Both the position numbers and the translations under genes were made by a program. Source: Streptococcus sp. UBA6071 (GTDB lineage Bacteria > Bacillota > Bacilli > Lactobacillales > Streptococcaceae). Taken from it: 5,458 nt of DNA. The stretch covers positions 11,207 through 16,664 of the forward strand of contig DIXV01000083.1 in NCBI GenBank assembly GCA_002436115.1, written 5' to 3'. Below, one piece after another: positions 1 through 4,808 of the stretch; position 1 is the stretch's first letter, and every line of letters starts with the position of its first letter. Below the pieces are notes generated by a model. That model ran no database searches and had not been told where the DNA came from. It saw only the letters and a list, made by a program, of their open reading frames with translations.

Positions 1-376
<376 letters not shown>

Positions 377-425
377 ATTTTTTTACATTTACTTCTAGTT
401 TTGAGTCATTTCGGACAGGTTGCCA

Positions 426-938
426 TTAGTTATAAACTACGACCATTGCTGGCCTTAACAGACGTTCGTGTAACTTGTACCCTTTTTGAAGAACTTCTGC
501 AATGCTATCCGCAGGGTGCTCGTCATCAGCAGGCAAGGTTTGAACCGCCATGTGGAAATTCGGGTTGAACTGCTCTGTTTCGATGTCTTCAATTCCTTCG
601 TCTTTCAAAGCTTGAAGGAGACTTTCTTGAACCATTTCGATTCCCTTCTTGACATCATCGCTTAGCCCGTCAACAGCTAAGGCTCTGGTCAAGTTATCCA
701 GACTAGGCAGAATCGCTTTTGCTAAATCCTGAGAACGGTAACGCTGCAAGGTTTGACGTTCTTCATTGGCACGGCGCTGTATGTTTTGCATTTCTGCATG
801 TGCACGTAGGTATTTGTTTTCAAATTCCTCAGCACGTTCATTTGCCAAATCTAATTCAGTTTTTTCAGGTGTTTCAGCGGTTTCCTCAACAGCTTCAACT
901 TCTTCCTGAACTTCTTCGTTTTTGATTTCTTCTGACAC
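426..938 (-). CDS. grpE: GrpE, nucleotide exchange factor for DnaK
   Basis: GrpE releases ADP from DnaK and so resets the chaperone cycle; it acts in the cytoplasm as a dimer. The protein has 170 residues, a usual length. Residues 1-30 are very acidic and probably disordered. Residues about 30-90 form the long helix ([20 protein letters not shown], then SLDNLTRAL). The C-terminal beta domain carries the family signature: FNPNFHMAV at 124-132, then KGY at 152-154 and LLRPAMVVV at 160-168. The start is GTG (938-936), because AAGGAG at 951-946 sits 7 bases upstream and no in-frame ATG has a better site. It lies 62 bases after hrcA and 63 before dnaK, without a terminator, as the middle gene of the operon. 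A five-codon reading frame overlaps its ribosome site (reported as a finding). Confidence 0.98.
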   Translation of the reverse strand: MSEEIKNEEVQEEVEAVEETAETPEKTELDLANERAEEFENKYLRAHAEMQNIQRRANEERQTLQRYRSQDLAKAILPSLDNLTRALAVDGLSDDVKKGIEMVQESLLQALKDEGIEDIETEQFNPNFHMAVQTLPADDEHPADSIAEVLQKGYKLHERLLRPAMVVVYN

Positions 939-945
939 CTGTTTA

Positions 946-951
946 CTCCTT
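946..951 (-). promoter_or_regulatory. Ribosome binding site of grpE, decides a GTG start
   Basis: AAGGAG on the minus strand, followed by seven bases (TAAACAG) and then GTG. It supports GTG at 938 as the grpE start. The ATG at 960-958 is out of frame with grpE and closes after five codons. Confidence 0.85.
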
Positions 952-1000
952 TGTACTCATAGTAATGTCTTAACGTGATGAAGCCCTTAAAAATATCAGT

Positions 1001-2041
1001 TTAAGTTTCATTGACTTCATAATGGTTGCTATTTAAATAGCGATAAAAATCAACCAGTTTCATGGCAAGAACGCGACTGACCACATTAAGCAGACTCGCT
1101 GCTCGCTTATAGTCCATTTCAATCGAACCCAATAGGGTCAACATGCCGAGTCCCCTGTAAGGAACTACAATTTTCTGACTCATAATGGTCAATTGAGAAA
1201 GACTGTCAACCTTACTCTCTGCAACCCGTACGGATTGACTATTGTTTTCTGGCAGACTCTCTCTCAACTCTAAGGCAACGGCCTGTGAGTTGTCAAAGAA
1301 CTGGTAGGCTTCTAAACCTGCCGTCTTTAACAGATTAACCTTGCCACCGATAAAGACCTTTTCCCGAAAAACTTCCTGCAACATATGGTCCATCAAGGCC
1401 AAAATATTATCCGTTGTCCTAAAATACCGTTGAACGACTTGAGGAATCTCTGTCCGCATCTTGTAGTGAAGATTTAGAACCGTTTGTCCTAAGAACCTCT
1501 CATGGACTAAGGAACGGAGGTTCCCTAAATCATGTGGGAGGAGGTTTTTTGGAATAGAAAATTGGCTGGTTACAATGCTAGCTTCGTCTAGAGTGAAGAC
1601 TGCTAAAGCTGAGTGAGCTGAGGTTGTCACAATCTCAAACCCCGTTAGTTTTTGCTGGCTTGCTTCCACATCTAAACCAACCGCCGTAAAGCCGGTCATT
1701 TGGGCTAAGGTATCTGCGGCACGCTGAAAGATATCATCTAGCTTAAAAAAATCCTCATCTAAAGCTTTTAACACATGGTAAACATCCGCTTCTTGGATTT
1801 GTTCCAAGGTCAAGGAATGTTCAACAAAGTACTTAAAACCAGAGATACTAGGTAGTCGTCCACTAGAAGTGTGTGCTTTCTCCAGTAATCCCATCTTTTC
1901 TAGCGCAGACATTTCATTACGAATGGTAGCACTTGAAGTAGAAATACTGGTTTGCAGGGCCTTTGAACCAACTGGCTCATGTGTGCGTGTGAAAATATCG
2001 ACAATCATTTCAAGAATAGCTTTTTGTCGTTCTGTTAACAC
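1001..2041 (-). CDS. hrcA: HrcA, heat-inducible repressor of class I heat-shock genes
   Basis: HrcA is a dimeric repressor that binds CIRCE operators and, in the best-studied Firmicutes, needs GroEL to stay active, which couples chaperone supply to dnaK and groE expression. The 346 residues match the usual streptococcal length. Residues 1-75 form the winged helix-turn-helix: EPVGSKALQ at 22-30, [21 protein letters not shown] at 36-56, then [18 protein letters not shown]. The middle of the protein is the GAF-like and inserted domain region, with [10 protein letters not shown] at 230-239. The C-terminal motif [19 protein letters not shown] lies at 303-321. The start is GTG at 2041-2039, seven bases after AGGAGG. 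Two CIRCE elements and a promoter stand directly upstream, so it represses itself together with grpE and dnaK. Nothing looks broken. Confidence 0.98.
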   Translation of the reverse strand: MLTERQKAILEMIVDIFTRTHEPVGSKALQTSISTSSATIRNEMSALEKMGLLEKAHTSSGRLPSISGFKYFVEHSLTLEQIQEADVYHVLKALDEDFFKLDDIFQRAADTLAQMTGFTAVGLDVEASQQKLTGFEIVTTSAHSALAVFTLDEASIVTSQFSIPKNLLPHDLGNLRSLVHERFLGQTVLNLHYKMRTEIPQVVQRYFRTTDNILALMDHMLQEVFREKVFIGGKVNLLKTAGLEAYQFFDNSQAVALELRESLPENNSQSVRVAESKVDSLSQLTIMSQKIVVPYRGLGMLTLLGSIEMDYKRAASLLNVVSRVLAMKLVDFYRYLNSNHYEVNET

Positions 2042-2044
2042 CCA

Positions 2045-2054
2045 ATCACCTCCT
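2045..2054 (-). promoter_or_regulatory. Extended ribosome binding site of hrcA
   Basis: AGGAGGTGAT on the minus strand is a ten-base match to the complement of the 16S rRNA 3' end. The AGGAGG core is seven bases before the GTG start. It lies only nine bases from the proximal CIRCE, so a CIRCE hairpin in the mRNA leader would sit just upstream of the ribosome site. Confidence 0.9.
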
Positions 2055-2063
2055 GCTGGCAGT

Positions 2064-2090
2064 CTAGCACTCTAATCAATCGAGTGCTAA
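2064..2090 (-). promoter_or_regulatory. CIRCE operator, proximal copy (HrcA binding site)
   Basis: On the plus strand CTAGCACTC, nine bases, then GAGTGCTAA. This is the consensus TTAGCACTC-N9-GAGTGCTAA with one outer mismatch (C for T at 2064). It begins about five bases after the predicted transcription start of hrcA, the usual position for repression, and also forms a hairpin in the leader RNA. Confidence 0.97.
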
Positions 2091-2101
2091 ATTATGTTTT
2101 T

Positions 2102-2129
2102 ATTATACACCTATAAAATTGAAAGTCAA
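2102..2129 (-). promoter_or_regulatory. Sigma-A promoter of the hrcA-grpE-dnaK operon
   Basis: On the minus strand the -35 box is TTGACT (2129-2124). A 16-base spacer follows, then a perfect -10 box TATAAT (2107-2102). The predicted start is near 2095, giving a leader of about 54 bases that contains the proximal CIRCE. The promoter lies between the two CIRCE copies. I looked for a CtsR heptad repeat here and found no convincing one. Confidence 0.88.
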
Positions 2130-2143
2130 GCAAAAAGAGACGA

Positions 2144-2176
2144 ATTTTAGCACTCTTTTTAAAAGAGTGCTAAAAT
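2144..2176 (-). promoter_or_regulatory. CIRCE operator, distal copy, within a 33-base perfect palindrome
   Basis: The core at 2147-2173 is a perfect TTAGCACTC-N9-GAGTGCTAA. The symmetry also runs through the spacer and flanks: 16 bases on each side of a central T at 2160 are exact complements. It lies upstream of the hrcA -35 box, about 18 bases away. Its centre is 83 bases from the centre of the proximal CIRCE. Confidence 0.96.
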
Positions 2177-2258
2177 CAGTCTACAGACCTAGACCAAGCA
2201 TTAAAAGAAAGAAGATACTGCAAAACATCCTACAGGATTAAGCTATTGATTGAACGTC
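2174..2258. other. Intergenic stretch without a recognised feature
   Basis: This lies between the distal CIRCE and the minus-strand hairpin/T run. It holds only short local symmetries, such as ATCC/GGAT around 2227-2238 and a GGATTAA (2235-2241) complementary to TTAATCC at 2280-2286. Very short minus-strand reading frames occur, for example 15 codons from the ATG at 2228, but none has a convincing ribosome site. Confidence 0.5.
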
Positions 2259-2320
2259 AAAAAGAGTGATAAATCTCCCTTAATCCGCATTGCCTAGCGA
2301 TTACAGGCTTATCTATCACT
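2259..2320 (-). terminator. Long minus-strand hairpin followed by a T run (terminator or end of a small RNA)
   Basis: A ten-base stem joins 2311-2320 with 2265-2274, and on the minus strand it is followed by C and then TTTTT (2263-2259). Inside it a second stem, TAATC plus GC against GC plus GATTA (2281-2288 with 2297-2303, one bulged base), closes an eight-base loop. The internal loops between the stems are nearly symmetric. One pair of the outer stem (2272/2313) is G-U in minus-strand RNA but A-C in plus-strand RNA, so the minus strand is the one that folds. It may stop read-through from the zinc-finger gene before the hrcA promoter, or end an unrecognised small RNA. No good minus-strand promoter is visible just upstream. 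Confidence 0.55.
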
Positions 2321-2364
2321 TGAGCAAGCAGCACTTATCTTTTTGTTTTTTTCTATTATTTTCA

Positions 2365-2397
2365 GTTAAGGTTTATTTAAGGTTATGTTAATATAAT
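2365..2397 (+). promoter_or_regulatory. CiaR-box-like direct repeat with -10 box (plus-strand promoter)
   Basis: GTTAAG (2365-2370), five bases, then TTTAAG (2376-2381) fits the CiaR site TTTAAG-N5-TTTAAG with one mismatch. A perfect -10 box TATAAT follows at 2392-2397, ten bases after the second repeat. In CiaR-activated streptococcal promoters the repeat occupies the -35 region at about this distance from the -10. No TTGACA-like -35 is present, which fits activator dependence. The predicted start is near 2404. CiaRH itself is not in the window. Confidence 0.6.
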
Positions 2398-2403
2398 ATC
2401 TCT

Positions 2404-2466
2404 ATCCTAAACTTTTTCTAAATCTCCTAAAAGGACGAGCCCTACAGCTCGTCCTTCTACCTTTCC
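2404..2466 (+). ncRNA. Candidate CiaR-dependent small RNA (csRNA-like)
   Basis: Inferred from a promoter and a hairpin with no reading frame between them: 2404-2491 contains no ATG, GTG or TTG on the plus strand. The 5' part is U-rich and unpaired, and carries CTAAATCTCCT (2418-2428), which can pair with Shine-Dalgarno sequences such as AGGAGA. It is followed by a ten-base GC-rich stem (2431-2440 with 2447-2456) and a pyrimidine-rich tail without a clean U run. Streptococcal csRNAs act this way, blocking translation starts through UCUCC-like unpaired regions. The 5' end is estimated from the -10 box; the 3' end is uncertain because the tail is a weak terminator. It points toward the end of the zinc-finger gene. 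Confidence 0.5.
2431..2456. terminator. Hairpin terminator between converging transcripts
   Basis: A perfect ten-base stem, AAGGACGAGC against GCTCGTCCTT, with a six-base loop (2441-2446). On the minus strand it lies 35 bases past the stop of the zinc-finger gene and is followed by a run of four T. On the plus strand the tail is CTACCTTTCCC, a poorer U tract. It probably ends the zinc-finger transcript and also the candidate small RNA. Confidence 0.7.
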
Positions 2467-2491
2467 CTATTCACAAACAGATTAGAAAGGT

Positions 2492-2806
2492 TTACTCCAG
2501 AAAATAGATACTCTCATGCAAGCGGCAGTTTGGATTAAAATCTGCATGGCAGCTGAAACAGGAGGATCCACCTGCCCTATAGTCAGCTATCCTTAACTCC
2601 TCTTTGCAAACGCCACAAAAAACAACCTTGTCTGCTCGCAAGTAAACAGGGTAAGCAGCATAAGCATGCGTTTCATACTTGTCATGGCAATGATAACACG
2701 GGTAGTAACGACGGCAAGCATAGCACTTTAAGGCAATGACATCCTTTTCCCCCTGATAGTGTAAACAACGCGTCTCCTCATCAATAAGATCTCCATAAAT
2801 AATCAC
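2492..2806 (-). CDS. CHY-type zinc-finger protein
   Basis: A 104-residue cytoplasmic protein, with no signal peptide or membrane segment, built almost entirely of metal-ligand motifs. These are CxHY at 14-17, CxxC at 28-31, CxxCH at 37-41, H47, CxxC at 64-67, CxxCH at 83-87, and C94 and H97. This pattern is the CHY zinc finger, whose better-known members are eukaryotic RING-linked proteins and yeast Hot13; members of that fold bind three zinc ions. The role of small stand-alone bacterial members is not established, and I do not assign one. The start is GTG at 2806-2804, seven bases after AAAGGAGG. It follows the pabB fusion by 84 bases with no terminator, so it is probably cotranscribed. A hairpin lies 35 bases after its stop. 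Confidence 0.85.
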   Translation of the reverse strand: MIIYGDLIDEETRCLHYQGEKDVIALKCYACRRYYPCYHCHDKYETHAYAAYPVYLRADKVVFCGVCKEELRIADYRAGGSSCFSCHADFNPNCRLHESIYFLE

Positions 2807-2813
2807 ACTCCCG

Positions 2814-2821
2814 CCTCCTTT
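2814..2821 (-). promoter_or_regulatory. Ribosome binding site of the CHY zinc-finger gene, decides a GTG start
   Basis: AAAGGAGG on the minus strand, seven bases before GTG at 2806. The ATG eleven bases further on is out of frame, so GTG is the clear start. Confidence 0.85.
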
Positions 2822-2837
2822 CTACTCCTATCTCACC

Positions 2838-2870
2838 AACTCAAGGACTTACTGTACGCTTCCTCAAGTT
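2838..2870 (-). other. Intercistronic RNA hairpin between pabB and the CHY gene
   Basis: In minus-strand RNA AACUUGAGGA (2870-2861) pairs with UCCUUGAGUU (2847-2838) over ten pairs, two of them adjacent G-U wobbles, around a 13-base loop. In plus-strand RNA the two wobbles become A-C mismatches, so the fold belongs to the transcribed strand. No T run follows, so it is not an intrinsic terminator. It may stabilise or be processed in a shared pabB-CHY transcript. Confidence 0.4.
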
Positions 2871-2890
2871 CTCTTCATCATCATAGCTCG

Positions 2891-4630
2891 TTAACTTTCT
2901 TCGTTTGCTCTGTCTCTTTCTAACGTCAGCTCATAAAGACCTCGAACAGCATTACAGGCATAAACCTTGTCCGCTTGGTACAAGTCTCTGAGATGTAAGG
3001 CTTTTTCCTTAATTTTTTGAGTTTTAAGCAAGTGATTCCTATAAATCCCAGATAAAAGTCCATATCTGGTTAAAGGTGTGTACAATTGCCCATTTATGTC
3101 CAAAACGAGATTACCGATAGATGTCTCTAGTAGCCAGCCATCTGGATTCACATAAATCTCTTCTTGTTGGCGACTGTTTCGGTGAGGACGGTAACTGGTT
3201 TTAAAAAACGTAAACGGTGATGAGCTAAAATCTTGGGATTGCCTAACCACTCTCGCTTGAAAAAATTCTGCTGGCAAATCCTTTAAGGGAGTGACAGCCG
3301 TATGAAAATGACCTGCCTTATCCAGTTCTATCTTTACCCGATAATTCCCCTTGCTTTTCTCCTGACACAAGCCTGCCAAAACCATTCTAAGGGATGCTTC
3401 GTCAAAAGGATAGGAAAAATAAGAACTAGCTTGCCTGAGACGATTGAGGTGTTCGTCTAAAAATGTAAGCTGTCCGTCCATCAATTTCGCCGTGGTTAGC
3501 ACATTAAAATGCGGAGTTTGTCGGTAAAGAATGGACATTTTCTCTTGGGTTTCCGCATACTCTGCCTGCCAGTAGCTATCCCACGTAATTCCTCCTCCGA
3601 CACCATAATTCGCCTCCTTGCCTTCTAGCTGAACCGTTCGAATAGGCACATTGAAAATCATATCCCCATGCGGCAAGCAAAGACCAATGGCCCCACAATA
3701 AACCCCTCGTGGATTTGGCTCAAGCTGTTTAATAATAGCCATCGTTGATAACTTTGGGGCACCTGTAATTGAGCCACAGGGATAGAGGGCGGAAAAAATC
3801 TCCTCCATTCTTATAGCATCTCTCAAGCGACCTTCAATAGTTGACGTTAGCTGCCAAACCGTCGAATACTTTTCCAGCTCACACAGGCTGGTCACCTTAA
3901 CACTACCAACCTGACAAATCTTCCCAAGATCATTTCGCAAGAGATCAACAATCATCATATTTTCTGCACGATTTTTTTCATCTGCTTGTAGCCAAGCGGC
4001 CTGCGCCTGGTCTTCTTCCCTACTTAAGCCACGACCAGCTGTTCCCTTCATTGGACGTGTTATGATGCGATTGCCCTTTCTTTTGAAAAAGAGTTCTGGA
4101 CTAATAGAGAGAACTGACACATCATCATGAGAAATATAGGCATTATAAGCTGCGGCTTGCTCAACCATTAGTCTATTATAAATGGCAAGGCTGTCCTCTC
4201 CGATCGCCTGTCTCATCTGAATGGTGTAGTTAACTTGATAAGTATTGCCCTGACGAATGTGGTGACGAATTTCTTGAATAGCCTCTTCATAAGCCTTTTG
4301 ATAGACGAGCGATTCCCAAGAATTTGGCATATCCACCCTTTCATAAGCCGAGGGAAATGCCTCTAATTGCGCCTGGTGATGTACTGTAAAATAAGCAAAA
4401 TATTCCTTATAAAGTTGTTTTTGGTGCGTTTCCATCTTTGGGTCAAAATAAGCAGCTGCTTCATAGCTAAGATAACCGACAACATAATAACCTTCCCTTT
4501 GGTACTTCTCTACAGCTTCTAAAACACGCCCTACCTGACCTATCTTCTCCGCCTTGAGTTCATATAGAGGATCTGTAAAGGAATACCGTTTTCCCAATTC
4601 TTTAAAATCAATAATTGTCTTTCTGTGCAT
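2891..4630 (-). CDS. pabB: Aminodeoxychorismate synthase component I fused to aminodeoxychorismate lyase (PabB-PabC)
   Basis: A bifunctional enzyme of p-aminobenzoate (folate) synthesis. The N-terminal part (about 1-368) makes 4-amino-4-deoxychorismate from chorismate with ammonia from a PabA-type glutaminase. The C-terminal part (about 373-579) removes pyruvate with PLP. Chorismate-domain motifs are YQVNYT (131-136), RPMKGTAGRG (192-201), RNDLGK (232-237), STVWQLTSTIEG (256-267), CGSITGAPK (285-293) and YGVGGGITWDS (342-352). K195 in the PMKGT motif is the lysine typical of PabB rather than TrpE. The class IV aminotransferase part shows FNVLTTAKL near 375, a probable PLP lysine K477 in FFKTSYR, LLETSIGN with E502, and YGLLSGIYR (523-531). 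No pabA is in the window. ATG 4630 is chosen because MHRKTIIDF fits the family start as I recall it, although no Shine-Dalgarno precedes it; the message is probably leaderless. Confidence 0.95.
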   Translation of the reverse strand: MHRKTIIDFKELGKRYSFTDPLYELKAEKIGQVGRVLEAVEKYQREGYYVVGYLSYEAAAYFDPKMETHQKQLYKEYFAYFTVHHQAQLEAFPSAYERVDMPNSWESLVYQKAYEEAIQEIRHHIRQGNTYQVNYTIQMRQAIGEDSLAIYNRLMVEQAAAYNAYISHDDVSVLSISPELFFKRKGNRIITRPMKGTAGRGLSREEDQAQAAWLQADEKNRAENMMIVDLLRNDLGKICQVGSVKVTSLCELEKYSTVWQLTSTIEGRLRDAIRMEEIFSALYPCGSITGAPKLSTMAIIKQLEPNPRGVYCGAIGLCLPHGDMIFNVPIRTVQLEGKEANYGVGGGITWDSYWQAEYAETQEKMSILYRQTPHFNVLTTAKLMDGQLTFLDEHLNRLRQASSYFSYPFDEASLRMVLAGLCQEKSKGNYRVKIELDKAGHFHTAVTPLKDLPAEFFQARVVRQSQDFSSSPFTFFKTSYRPHRNSRQQEEIYVNPDGWLLETSIGNLVLDINGQLYTPLTRYGLLSGIYRNHLLKTQKIKEKALHLRDLYQADKVYACNAVRGLYELTLERDRANEES

Positions 4631-4636
4631 GAGATA

Positions 4637-4645
4637 AGTATAGCA
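4637..4645 (-). promoter_or_regulatory. Extended -10 promoter of pabB, placed for a leaderless mRNA
   Basis: On the minus strand TGC (4645-4643) is followed by TATACT (4642-4637), an extended -10 of the TGnTATAAT type. The best -35 at a 17-base spacing is the poor TTCCGT. Six bases separate TATACT from the ATG, so a start seven bases past the -10 falls on the A of the ATG at 4630. Confidence 0.65.
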
Positions 4646-4747
4646 TATGCAACCTAAATACGGAACTGTGAGTGTTCAACTTTCCCGCTTAAAACACGCT
4701 TGATTTAGACTGATCTTTCTCCTTTCTAGACCAATCCTAAAGACAAG
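4646..4747. other. Intergenic stretch upstream of pabB, nothing recognised
   Basis: This lies between the terminators and the pabB promoter. A minus-strand AAAGGAG near 4713-4719 has no start codon at a usable distance. TTGAAC, near 4680 on the minus strand, is 31 bases from the pabB -10 box and too far to act as its -35. Confidence 0.5.
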
Positions 4748-4750
4748 AAA

Positions 4751-4805
4751 AGGAGACCTAGTTTACTCTCTTTTTCAAGCAAAAAAGCTAGTCTCCTAGC
4801 TTTTT
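4751..4805 (-). terminator. Strong terminator of the carboxypeptidase gene, with an overlapping second hairpin
   Basis: The first hairpin is AAAAAGCTAG against CTAGCTTTTT (4796-4805 with 4782-4791) around a GAGA loop, with a six-T run. It begins three bases after the stop of the upstream gene. A second fold reuses part of it: AGGAGACTAG (4797-4788) pairs with CTAGGTCTCCT (4761-4751), with one bulged G, and is followed by TTT. Inside it a CTTTTT/AAAAAG mini-hairpin can form. The first hairpin is near symmetric and has T runs on both strands, so it could also stop plus-strand transcription. Confidence 0.88.
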
Positions 4806-4808
4806 GTT

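Noticed and set aside
405..426. Six-codon frame (MATCPK) whose ATG overlaps the grpE stop codon.
   Set aside because: No ribosome site lies near it and it is too short to support as a gene. Stop-start overlaps of this kind are easy to get by chance.
719..925. Plus-strand open frame of 68 codons over grpE.
   Set aside because: It mirrors the coiled-coil region of GrpE on the other strand, and its composition follows the GrpE codons.
1869..2075. Plus-strand open frame of 68 codons over the start of hrcA.
   Set aside because: It is a shadow of the HrcA winged-helix region and its end overlaps the CIRCE element.
2115..2145. Possible CtsR heptad repeat near AGTCAAG upstream of hrcA.
   Set aside because: Only one heptad resembles the consensus. 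The second half matches at few positions, and the AGTCAA is already used as the complement of the -35 box.
2181..2228. Fifteen-codon hydrophobic minus-strand frame (starting MFCSIFFLL), possibly a small toxin-like peptide.
   Set aside because: There is no Shine-Dalgarno at a usable distance and no promoter upstream. A T-rich minus strand gives hydrophobic short frames by chance.
2243..2290. Fifteen-codon minus-strand frame starting MRIKGDLSL inside the long hairpin.
   Set aside because: It has only AGG near the ATG and runs through the stem and T run, which explain the sequence better as RNA structure.
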